Of a stretch of 10,815 nt of DNA, positions 1 through 5,442 are shown piece after piece. The notes beneath the pieces were generated by a model. The model had not been told where the DNA came from, made no database searches, and saw only the letters and a list, made by a program, of their open reading frames with translations. Position 1 is the first letter of the stretch, and each line of letters opens with the position of its first letter. Origin of the DNA: Gammaproteobacteria bacterium (GTDB lineage Bacteria > Pseudomonadota > Gammaproteobacteria > Pseudomonadales > Pseudohongiellaceae); NCBI GenBank assembly GCA_003556835.1, contig PWQG01000044.1, positions 1-10,815 of the forward strand, written 5' to 3'. A program made the position numbers and the translations under genes.

Positions 1-776
1 AGCAGCTCCGCCTCGCTCCCGCCACTATCGTAAAGACGCGCGAAACGCTCCCGGTATGCGGTGACCAGCCCGACAAACTCAGCGCGCTGCCGCTCTTCCG
101 CCTGATATCGCAGGAACAGCTCTGACTCCTTCTGCCCCAACAGCCACTGCCGCAGCCCTTCCTGCTCAATGAAAGTCGCAAAACTTTCATTGAAGGTGGT
201 ATCCCCGGGCAGGTAGAACTGCTGATGGGCAAGCTCGTGCAGGACCAGGCTGAACAGGCGGTGTGGTGGTCGCTCCACCACCGTGCTCAGCAGGGGGTCG
301 TTAAACCAGCCAAGGGTGGAATAGGCATCCACCCCACCCACATAGACATCATGGCCCTGGTCGGCCAGACGGGCGGCATAGCGGCGAGCCCTCGTTTCCG
401 AGAAATATCCACGGTAGCTGACACAACCGGCCAGGGGGTAACACCAGGTCAGGGGCTCCAACGACAGCCGGGGCGCGGCAAATACATTCCAGAGCGCATG
501 TTGTCGGTCCAGCTCAACATAACTGCGGAAACTGCCGTCGACTTGCATGTCCATGTGTGCACGGGCAAAATCGCGCGCCTCAAGCACCAGCTCAAGGGCC
601 TCACGACGATCGTCCGGTAGCTCCGGATCGGCCAGCAGGTTTTCAATGTCTTGACGCTGCCAGAGAATGGACAACTGCCCACTGGCGGCCTGCCCGTAAT
701 AAGCCACCGTGTCACAGGCCGACAGCAGCCCTGACAGAAGCAAAGCCAGCAGGAAGCGCGAGGTCTGGCGCATCAT
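1..776 (-). CDS. Predicted lipoprotein zinc aminopeptidase (PF10023 'Aminopep' type), 3' end cut by window edge
   Basis: The frame is open from an ATG at 776 to the left edge, giving 258 codons with the C-terminus missing. Residues 1-21 form a lipoprotein signal: a basic n-region (R3, R7), a Leu-rich core and a lipobox L-S-A-C with the lipidated Cys at 21. A zinc-protease signature HELAH lies at residues 180-184. It is followed about 20 residues later by NESFA..IEQEG, which supplies the probable third, glutamate zinc ligand. The earlier CYPLAGCVSYRGYF stretch (about 112-125), with two cysteines that may form a disulfide, is typical of the PF10023 family of putative bacterial aminopeptidases. 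The start overlaps the upstream cyclotransferase stop as ATGA, so translation is probably coupled; a second ATG follows immediately. Asp at +2 after the Cys would favour inner-membrane retention under the E. coli Lol rule. The substrate is unknown. The family call is strong, but the peptidase activity is a family prediction. Confidence 0.88.
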   Translation of the reverse strand, partial: MMRQTSRFLLALLLSGLLSACDTVAYYGQAASGQLSILWQRQDIENLLADPELPDDRREALELVLEARDFARAHMDMQVDGSFRSYVELDRQHALWNVFAAPRLSLEPLTWCYPLAGCVSYRGYFSETRARRYAARLADQGHDVYVGGVDAYSTLGWFNDPLLSTVVERPPHRLFSLVLHELAHQQFYLPGDTTFNESFATFIEQEGLRQWLLGQKESELFLRYQAEERQRAEFVGLVTAYRERFARLYDSGGSEAEL

Positions 777-1561
777 TCGTCCGCAACCGCTTCCCGGGGC
801 AGCAATTCGATCTGGAAAATATCCGCCCACAACTTCCCGGTTACCAGCAGGCGTTCGCCGTCCGCATCCCAGGCAATGCCGTTAAGCACCGCCTCACCCG
901 GCCGGCCACCCAACCGGGTCTCTTCCACCAGGCCATCCAGATCGATGATTCCGGTCACCCGACCGCTCTGCGGATCAATACGCATGATCTCGTCGCTCAT
1001 CCAGACATTGGCCCAGACTTCACCGTCGATGTATTGCAACTCATTGAGGTTGAGCACCGGCACCCCGTCAGCCAGCACTTCGACACGCCGCTGCACGGAA
1101 AAATCCGCCGGATCAATGAACTGCAACTCGGCCGAACCGTCACTGAGTATCAACTGCCGGCCATCCCAGGCCAGCCCCCAACCTTCTCCCGGATGGTAGT
1201 GGGTATCCAGGATACGGAAGGTTTCCAGGTCATACTCGAACACCACGTTCTCACGCCAGGTGAGCTGGAACAGGCGATCATCGACCACGGCAATGCCCTC
1301 GGCGAAATAGTGCCGGGGAAGCGAATGCCGCTGCAGCACCTCACCACTTTCCAGGTCGATGCGGTTCAGGCTGGAGCGTCCGTACAGCCCCGTGCTTTCG
1401 TACAGGTGGCCATCATGAAACAGGAATCCCTGGGTAAACGCTGCGGTGCTGTGCGGATAACGTGCCACAATCTCATAATCATAGACCGGCACCGCCGAGG
1501 CATGCAGGCAGCCCGACAGCAGAAGCAGAACATACAATACCGGGCGGCTGCGTAGTAACAC
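773..1561 (-). CDS. Glutaminyl-peptide cyclotransferase (plant/bacterial-type QC, PF05096), probable lipoprotein
   Basis: This is a 262-residue protein of the beta-propeller glutamine cyclotransferase family, which converts N-terminal glutamine to pyroglutamate with release of ammonia. Numbered from the GTG at 1561, the family blocks are FTQGF (42-46), YESTG (54-58), FAEG (86-89), QLTW (99-102), GWGL (127-130), SDGS (140-143), LNELQY (172-177), ANVW (184-187), LNGIAWD (226-232) and TGKLW (241-245). The frame also opens at a TTG at 1603, but only pyrimidine-rich sequence precedes that codon. Starting at GTG 1561 gives a compact signal with Arg at 4 and 6, a hydrophobic core and a lipobox L-S-G-C with Cys18. 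Leu follows the Cys, which would suggest the outer membrane. The TGA stop overlaps the aminopeptidase start (ATGA), so the two form an operon. The divergent HIT gene begins 57 bp away. Function is confident; the start is moderately sure. Confidence 0.9.
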   Translation of the reverse strand: MLLRSRPVLYVLLLLSGCLHASAVPVYDYEIVARYPHSTAAFTQGFLFHDGHLYESTGLYGRSSLNRIDLESGEVLQRHSLPRHYFAEGIAVVDDRLFQLTWRENVVFEYDLETFRILDTHYHPGEGWGLAWDGRQLILSDGSAELQFIDPADFSVQRRVEVLADGVPVLNLNELQYIDGEVWANVWMSDEIMRIDPQSGRVTGIIDLDGLVEETRLGGRPGEAVLNGIAWDADGERLLVTGKLWADIFQIELLPREAVADE

Positions 1562-1575
1562 GAATACAGATCCAC

Positions 1576-1581
1576 TATGAT
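1576..1581 (+). promoter_or_regulatory. Possible -10 element for the HIT gene
   Basis: TATGAT matches the sigma-70 -10 consensus at five of six positions and lies in the 57-bp divergent gap. It would start transcription roughly 30 nt before the HIT start codon. The -35 region at about 1553-1558 (TAGTAA) is poor, so this is only a candidate. Confidence 0.3.
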
Positions 1582-1607
1582 TGAAGGGTGAGACTGCAAA
1601 CAATTCT

Positions 1608-1615
1608 AGGGAGGA
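1608..1615 (+). promoter_or_regulatory. Strong ribosome binding site of the HIT gene
   Basis: AGGGAGGA lies 3 nt before the ATG at 1619 (4 nt if measured from the GGAGG core) and fixes that start. The complementary strand gives a C/T-rich stretch, which argues against the TTG start at 1603 for the divergent cyclotransferase. Confidence 0.8.
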
Positions 1616-1618
1616 AGT

Positions 1619-1972
1619 ATGAGTGAGGCAAGCGATTGTCTGTTCTGTAAAATCCTGGCCGGAGAGATTCCGTCAGAAACCGTGTACAGCGACGAGCTGA
1701 TTTATGCTTTCCGCGACATCAATCCGCAGGCACCGACACATATCCTGGTCATACCGCGCAAGCACATCAGCAGCATGAACGAAGCCGCCGCGGAGGACGA
1801 AGCGGTTCTGGGTCAACTGCTGCTGAGCGGTGCGCGTATTGCGGAGCAGGAGGGAATCGCTGCGGACGGCTTCCGCTACGCCATCAACACCGGGGAACAC
1901 GGGTCACAATCCGTGCACCACATCCATCTGCATGTGCTTGGCGGCCGGCAGCTGGGCTGGCCTCCCGGCTAG
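1619..1972 (+). CDS. hinT: HIT-family purine nucleoside phosphoramidase (HinT-like)
   Basis: A complete 117-residue histidine-triad protein, the usual length for bacterial HinT. HinT hydrolyses adenosine 5'-phosphoramidates and aminoacyl-adenylates in the cytoplasm. The triad H-I-H-L-H-V is at residues 101-106, with H103 and H105 in the catalytic segment. It is followed by LGGRQLGWPPG, the standard HinT C-terminus. The N-terminal DCLFCKI block (C7 and C10), with H49 and H101, could form the structural zinc site seen in many bacterial HIT proteins. Other conserved blocks are FRDINPQAPTHILVIPRKHI (31-50) and INTGEHGSQSVHHIHLH (89-105). The gene is alone on the plus strand, divergent from the cyclotransferase and convergent with mtnA, so it is probably monocistronic. 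The family call is very secure; physiological role and substrate preference are not visible. Confidence 0.93.
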   Translation: MSEASDCLFCKILAGEIPSETVYSDELIYAFRDINPQAPTHILVIPRKHISSMNEAAAEDEAVLGQLLLSGARIAEQEGIAADGFRYAINTGEHGSQSVHHIHLHVLGGRQLGWPPG

Positions 1973-1974
1973 AA

Positions 1975-1995
1975 AGCGGGTGAGTAACATCCGCT
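1975..1995 (-). terminator. Candidate hairpin terminator in the HIT/mtnA convergent gap
   Basis: AGCGGGTG (1975-1982) can pair with CATCCGCT (1988-1995) across a 5-nt loop AGTAA. This makes an 8-bp stem with one G-T wobble. On the minus strand the stem is followed by TTCT, a weak U-run, so it would best serve mtnA. On the plus strand it is followed by AAAGAGG, which does not favour termination. It sits 11 nt beyond the mtnA stop and 2 nt beyond the HIT stop. Confidence 0.4.
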
Positions 1996-2006
1996 AAAGA
2001 GGTTCC

Positions 2007-3122
2007 CTAGATTTCACTACTGCCGGATCGATCCGGATGCAGTGCCGCAATACCCGCCGCACTGGCCTCATGCACGCCGCGCTCGGTGATCAACCCGCTG
2101 ATCAGCCGGGCCGGCGTCACGTCGAAACCCGGATTGTCAGCGGGACAGCCCTCCGGACTGATCCGCACCTGACGCAGTCGACCATCCTCATCAACGCCAA
2201 CAACCCGATGGACCTCGTCTGCTGAACGGTTCTCGATGGGTATCTGCCCGACTCCGACCGGCAATTCGAAATCGATGGTGGACACCGGTAGCGCCACATA
2301 GAAAGGCAGGTCATTGTCCGCCGCTGCCAGGGCCTTGAGATAGGTGCCGATTTTATTGCATACATCACCATTGGCAGCCGTGCGGTCGCTGCCCACTAGA
2401 CAGACATCCACCTCACCCTGCTGCATCAGATGACCGCCCGCATTGTCCACAATCAGGCTGTGCGGCACCGAGCGGGCCCCCAGCTCCCAGGTCGTAAGCG
2501 AGGCACCCTGACTGCGGGGCCGGGTTTCATCCACCCAGACATGCAGTGGTATACCATGGGCATGGGCCTTGTAGATCGGTGCCAGTGCGGTACCCCACTC
2601 CGCGGTGGCCAACCAGCCGGTGTTGCAATGAGTCAGTATGTTCAGGCGGGTGGCTTCCGGGTCTCTTTTGCGCTTTTCCCGCCACAATGATTCCAGCAGG
2701 GTAAATCCATGATCACCAATGGCATTGCAGGCAGCCGCATCTTCAGCCTGCAATTGAAGCGCTTCACGCAATGCACGGGCCGCAGTATCAGAACCCTGAT
2801 CCGCCCCATCCACTGCAAGCTCGAGTCGGCGCAGCGCCCAACGCAGATTCACGGCGGTGGGACGGGTGGCCGCAAGTGTGCTGGAAGCGCGTCCGAGCGG
2901 AATCCCGTCGCGTAATGCGAAATACAGTCCAAACGCAGCGGTAATACCAATCAATGGGGCACCCCGTACCTGCATGGTCTGAATCGCCTGACAGGCATGC
3001 TCCAGGGATTGCAGTCGGACATGACTCAATTGGTGAGGCAGAAGGGTCTGATCAATGATATCGACCGCATCAGACGCTGCGTCATAGATGATTGACTGAA
3101 GGGGCAAGGGCTCTTTCTGCAT
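2007..3122 (-). CDS. mtnA: S-methyl-5-thioribose-1-phosphate isomerase (methionine salvage)
   Basis: A 371-residue enzyme that isomerises 5-methylthioribose 1-phosphate to 5-methylthioribulose 1-phosphate in the cytoplasmic methionine-salvage pathway. It belongs to the eIF2B-like family. Family blocks are VRGAPLIGITAAFG (52-65), THCNTGWLATAEWGTAL (164-180, catalytic Cys166), VDETRPRSQGASLTTWEL (197-214), DNAGGHLM (226-233), VGSDRTAANGD (243-253, catalytic Asp246), NKIGTY (256-261), PFYVALPVSTID (273-284) and NPGFDVTPARLISGLITERGV (330-350). The frame extends to a GTG at 3173, but that codon lies inside a strong hairpin (3165-3190) and adds 17 residues unlike the family. The ATG at 3122 has a GGGA element 6 nt upstream and is preferred. 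No other mtn gene is visible nearby, so it appears to be a single-gene unit. I see no clear sigma-70 promoter between the hairpin and the start. Confidence 0.93.
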   Translation of the reverse strand: MQKEPLPLQSIIYDAASDAVDIIDQTLLPHQLSHVRLQSLEHACQAIQTMQVRGAPLIGITAAFGLYFALRDGIPLGRASSTLAATRPTAVNLRWALRRLELAVDGADQGSDTAARALREALQLQAEDAAACNAIGDHGFTLLESLWREKRKRDPEATRLNILTHCNTGWLATAEWGTALAPIYKAHAHGIPLHVWVDETRPRSQGASLTTWELGARSVPHSLIVDNAGGHLMQQGEVDVCLVGSDRTAANGDVCNKIGTYLKALAAADNDLPFYVALPVSTIDFELPVGVGQIPIENRSADEVHRVVGVDEDGRLRQVRISPEGCPADNPGFDVTPARLISGLITERGVHEASAAGIAALHPDRSGSSEI

Positions 3123-3133
3123 CGGGAATCCCG
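3123..3133 (-). promoter_or_regulatory. Palindrome containing the probable mtnA ribosome binding site
   Basis: An 11-bp palindrome (arms CGGGA and TCCCG around one base) touches the mtnA ATG on its upstream side. Its GGGA half is the only purine-rich element at ribosome-binding distance. With a one-base centre it cannot fold fully as a hairpin, so an effect on translation is speculative. Its main use here is to support the ATG at 3122. Confidence 0.3.
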
Positions 3134-3164
3134 GTTTGTGGGTGGACCGGCCGGCCTTAAACCA

Positions 3165-3190
3165 CAAACGCACCCGGATGGGTGCGTTTG
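3165..3190 (-). terminator. Strong hairpin, probable terminator downstream of exbD
   Basis: CAAACGCACCC (3165-3175) and GGGTGCGTTTG (3180-3190) are perfect 11-nt inverted copies around a 4-nt loop. The stem has a GC-rich core and an A/T-rich foot, as in many bidirectional intrinsic terminators. On the minus strand the T-rich part is GTTTG followed by TGGTTT, which is short for a U-tract. It begins 45 nt beyond the exbD stop and ends 42 nt before the mtnA ATG, so it probably ends the exbD transcript. It could also act as an attenuator if mtnA relies on readthrough. Confidence 0.6.
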
Positions 3191-3235
3191 AGAACTCGAC
3201 AAGCTGCCACGTCCAGCGGCAGGCTCAAGCCACCG

Positions 3236-3646
3236 CTATTCGACGATGGATATATCCGTTATGCCCGATTGTCTGGCCGAATCCATGATCAGCACCAGCG
3301 TCTCCACATTGGAGGCCTCATGCGGGCGGATGATGACAGAGGCACTCGGATTTTCCGCCTGCAATCGGTCAATATTGGCTCGCACCTGGCTCGGTAGCAC
3401 GGTGCGGGGCTCACCGTTGAACCGGATCTCGTTGTTGGCGCTGAGCTCAACAAGGATGTTCCGATCCTCGGTTTCCTGCTCCGGCGGCTCGTCATCATCG
3501 TCATTGCTTGCGGCATCAATCGCCTGCTCGGAAAGGAATGTCGCGGTCACCACGAAAAAGATCAACAGAATGAATACCACGTCCAGCATGGGCGTGAGGT
3601 CAATGTCACTGTCGTCTTTCTTTTTACCACCTGCCAGTTTTTTCAT
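3236..3646 (-). CDS. exbD: ExbD/TolR-family biopolymer transport protein, no adjacent ExbB
   Basis: A 136-residue protein with the ExbD/TolR layout. It has a short basic cytoplasmic N-terminus (KKK at 8-10), one membrane helix at about 21-38, and a periplasmic domain. The signature DLTPMLDVVFILLIFFVV (16-33) holds Asp22, the conserved proton-pathway aspartate of ExbD and TolR. Family members use the proton-motive force with an ExbB/TolQ partner to power TonB- or Tol-type envelope machines. An acidic, disordered-looking linker (about 48-62, SNDDDDEPPEQETED) precedes a folded C-terminal domain ending in SGITDISIVE. The frame reaches a TTG at 3682, but the ATG at 3646 gives the normal N-terminus and has an AGGA upstream. 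No exbB, tonB or receptor gene is in the window, so the partner must be elsewhere. ExbD rather than TolR is inferred from overall resemblance. Confidence 0.87.
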   Translation of the reverse strand: MKKLAGGKKKDDSDIDLTPMLDVVFILLIFFVVTATFLSEQAIDAASNDDDDEPPEQETEDRNILVELSANNEIRFNGEPRTVLPSQVRANIDRLQAENPSASVIIRPHEASNVETLVLIMDSARQSGITDISIVE

Positions 3647-3656
3647 TACAGCACCA

Positions 3657-3685
3657 ATCCTGCTCTTATCGGGACATATCAAGGT
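3657..3685 (-). promoter_or_regulatory. Possible sigma-70 promoter for exbD
   Basis: Reading the minus strand, TTGCAA, a 17-nt spacer and GATAAG each match four of six consensus bases. The arrangement would give a leader of only about 15-20 nt before the ATG at 3646. The spacing is ideal but the hexamers are weak. Confidence 0.3.
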
Positions 3686-3706
3686 CTTTGCAAATTACAG
3701 CAAGAC

Positions 3707-3719
3707 CATGATTTTCATG
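3707..3719. promoter_or_regulatory. 13-bp palindrome upstream of exbD, possible operator
   Basis: CATGA and TCATG flank TTT in a perfect inverted repeat about 60 bp upstream of the exbD ATG and just upstream of the candidate promoter. A regulator could bind here. The resemblance to a Fur box is only partial, so the protein is not named. The 3647-3871 gap also holds a perfect 10-bp palindrome, CCCTTAAGGG, at 3774-3783, with no assigned role. Confidence 0.25.
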
Positions 3720-3871
3720 TGTTTTTTATTTTACCCAAGGGCCTTTTCGGACTACTCGACAGTGCGGCCAGGACCCTTAAGGGCATCGATCAACATAACG
3801 CAATCAGCCCAAGTATACCTGATATGACTCTCGCGACAACAGCCTGAAGCAGCAAAGCTGCCCGGGCACTC

Positions 3872-4456
3872 TCACTGCAATGAGGAGATACTGAAGTCCA
3901 CAATGGCCTGCATCTGCTTGGGCGCCTTGCCCTCACGCGAACTGACCCGTATGCCGTCCAGGGTGTTCATCAGCAGGTCAGCGGCCAGATCGGGGCTCAC
4001 GCCCTTTTTCAGGGTGCCGGCTTTTTCTGCCTCCTTCATGCGCTTGAGGAAGGCCTTGCGGATTGCGTTGTAGTAGGACCGCACCACTTTCTGCAGATCC
4101 TTGTCATAGTTGATGCTCTCGCAAAAGGAGTTGACCAGCAGGCAGCCCTTGCTGCGACGCTTGGCACTGGCGCCCAGAGCGGTCACGCGGAAATATTGAC
4201 GTACGGCATCCCAGCTTTCCAGCGACTCATCCAACAGGGATGCATTCAGATCTTTCTCGACCAGCTCATTGTATTGCTTGAGACAGGAGCGAAAAAAAGT
4301 GTCCTTGTCGCCAAATGAGTTGTACAGCGTTCCCCGATTGATACCGGTAACGTCCAGCAGCTTCTGCACCGAACTGGCATGAAAGCCTTCCCGCCAGAAC
4401 TGCTCCATTGCATTGTTCAGGACATCTTCGTACACAAACTCAACGGGTCTTGCCAT
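3872..4456 (-). CDS. TetR/AcrR-family transcriptional regulator
   Basis: A 194-residue regulator of normal TetR length. The N-terminal DNA-binding domain runs from about residue 5 to 55. Its helix-turn-helix (about 29-48) ends in GINRGTLYNSFGDKDTFF, the classic TetR block in which recognition-helix residues precede the YxxFGxK motif. The opening MARPxEF is common in one TetR subgroup. The C-terminal ligand domain carries KGCLLVNSFCES (103-114). Its Cys105 sits where the related electrophile/oxidant sensor NemR has its reactive Cys106, but this alignment is by eye. The frame reaches a TTG at 4483. The ATG at 4456 gives the usual N-terminus and has GAGGT about 10 nt upstream. No divergent gene sits beside it, so autoregulation through the repeats at 4575-4615 is the simplest model. 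The inducer and remote targets are unknown. Confidence 0.9.
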   Translation of the reverse strand: MARPVEFVYEDVLNNAMEQFWREGFHASSVQKLLDVTGINRGTLYNSFGDKDTFFRSCLKQYNELVEKDLNASLLDESLESWDAVRQYFRVTALGASAKRRSKGCLLVNSFCESINYDKDLQKVVRSYYNAIRKAFLKRMKEAEKAGTLKKGVSPDLAADLLMNTLDGIRVSSREGKAPKQMQAIVDFSISSLQ

Positions 4457-4552
4457 GTTGTACTCTACCTCACAATCAACCAATGATATTCAGACCAGAA
4501 ACCCTCACGGCAGCCTCTTGCTACCACGACAGCACGGACCGGAAAGCCGCGC

Positions 4553-4558
4553 ATTCTA
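4553..4558 (-). promoter_or_regulatory. Probable -10 element of the tetR promoter
   Basis: On the minus strand this reads TAGAAT, five of six matches to TATAAT. A 17-nt spacer would put the -35 at about 4576-4581 (ATGTAA, poor match), inside the first operator-like repeat. A repressor bound there would block the promoter. The leader to the ATG at 4456 would be about 90 nt. Confidence 0.4.
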
Positions 4559-4574
4559 GTACAGGAAGGAGTTT

Positions 4575-4615
4575 TTTACATCCATTGATACAAAATTTAC
4601 ATCCGCTGATACAAA
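4575..4615. repeat. Two tandem 20-bp imperfect palindromes at 21-bp spacing, candidate TetR operators
   Basis: Copy 1 starts at 4575 and copy 2 at 4596. Both read TTTACATCC, a two-base centre (AT or GC), then TGATACAAA, followed by A. They differ only in the centre bases. Each unit has dyad symmetry of the form TTTnnATCnnnnGATnnAAA, and the two centre bases are themselves self-complementary. The 21-bp period is two helical turns, so both sites face the same side of the DNA. They lie about 120-160 bp upstream of the tetR start, and copy 1 covers the expected -35 region. The most likely role is autorepression by the adjacent TetR protein. Confidence 0.65.
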
Positions 4616-4695
4616 ATGCCACAATTTCGCTGCCCGAAAGGAGCCAGGCCATAACATCAGGAGCAGATTTTTACAACCGCACATTCCAACAAAAA

Positions 4696-5421
4696 TCAAG
4701 GAAAGTTAAGGAGGGAAAACACCAGGCCGATCAGGCCGCCGATCACCGCGCCCCAGACCACCAACCAGCCAAGATGTCTCTGCATCATGTTCTGGACCAG
4801 ATCCTTCACCATGACCGGAGTCAGCTCCTCGAGCCGCCGGTTGACGATGTCGGCAATATTGTCCTGCAAGGTCTCGGCGGAAATCATCCGGGTCATCTGG
4901 GCACGCAGCGTTTCCCGTAAGGTTTCACTGTCAAGCAGCTTCATGAGATGCTCACGGATCCTGTTGCGAAAGGGTTTCCGCAGGTTTTCCAGGGCATCCG
5001 CTCCACCAAACATGCTCAACATGTTACCCAGGGAGGATTGCATGATGCCCTCCACGAGGGAGTCAAACACCTTGTCAAGATCCATCTGTTCCACAACGCC
5101 GCGCACGGCATGGTCCAGCTCCTCGCCTTCCATTACGCGGTTCGAGAAGAATCGGTCAATATTTTCCACGCTGAAGAACTGCCGCATGACGAGCTGACGT
5201 ATTCCCGACTTGAACTCCTCGAAGTGAAGCGGCACAACGCCCGAACCGTACAAGCCGGGCACACGCTCGAACAGCATGTACACGGCCAACCAGTTCGTCA
5301 CACCACCCGAGAGCGCGAACAGCCCCATGGTCAGCACATGAGTGCGCCACGGGTCGGGCAGCAAAAGGCTCAGCCCGACCACCCCGAGGGCGACCAGGTT
5401 GGTCAACAGACTTTTGTTCAT
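4696..5421 (-). CDS. DUF445-family inner-membrane protein
   Basis: A 241-residue protein recognised as DUF445 (PF04286, YheB/YjiN-like) by the motif SGGVTNWLAVYMLFE (38-52). Topology from hydropathy by eye is a membrane helix at about 5-22, a second at about 28-50, and a long amphipathic helical middle (about 65-215). The middle has several charged pseudo-repeat segments ending in NR or RR. A C-terminal helix lies at about 217-238. The family has no established biochemical role. The ATG at 5421 is preferred over an in-frame TTG two codons upstream; its ribosome binding site is weak. It begins 21 nt after the nitrilase stop and is probably the last gene of the rng-yhdP-nitrilase unit, so its expression likely depends on upstream transcription. 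I find no convincing terminator after it. Confidence 0.85.
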   Translation of the reverse strand: MNKSLLTNLVALGVVGLSLLLPDPWRTHVLTMGLFALSGGVTNWLAVYMLFERVPGLYGSGVVPLHFEEFKSGIRQLVMRQFFSVENIDRFFSNRVMEGEELDHAVRGVVEQMDLDKVFDSLVEGIMQSSLGNMLSMFGGADALENLRKPFRNRIREHLMKLLDSETLRETLRAQMTRMISAETLQDNIADIVNRRLEELTPVMVKDLVQNMMQRHLGWLVVWGAVIGGLIGLVFSLLNFP

Positions 5422-5442
5422 CAGCAATCGGGATCCAGTCGC

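Noticed and set aside
557..1555. Long plus-strand open frame (332 codons) opposite the cyclotransferase and aminopeptidase
   Set aside because: It lies antisense to two well-recognised genes. Its translation is Pro/Arg/His/Gln-rich with no family signature, as expected from a GC-rich shadow frame.
1562..1603. TTG start extending the cyclotransferase by 14 residues
   Set aside because: No ribosome binding site precedes it and it would bury the lipoprotein signal behind a polar extension. GTG at 1561 gives a normal signal peptide.
3123..3173. GTG start extending mtnA by 17 residues
   Set aside because: The codon lies within a perfect 11-bp terminator-like stem and the added residues do not resemble MtnA N-termini.
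3647..3682. TTG start extending exbD by 12 residues
   Set aside because: The ATG at 3646 gives the normal short basic ExbD N-terminus; the extension overlaps the likely promoter.
3849..3861. GCAGC-AAA-GCTGC hairpin after tetR, considered as a terminator
   Set aside because: The stem is only five base pairs and no T-run follows on the minus strand.
4575..4615. Tandem repeat considered as a CRISPR fragment or plasmid iteron
   Set aside because: There are only two units with no spacers, and no Cas or replication gene is near. The dyad symmetry and position before tetR fit an operator better.
4666..4697. Inverted repeat GATTTTT / AAAAATC after DUF445, considered as a terminator
   Set aside because: The arms are nearly all A/T, the loop is 18 nt and there is no GC-rich stem, so it is not a credible intrinsic terminator.
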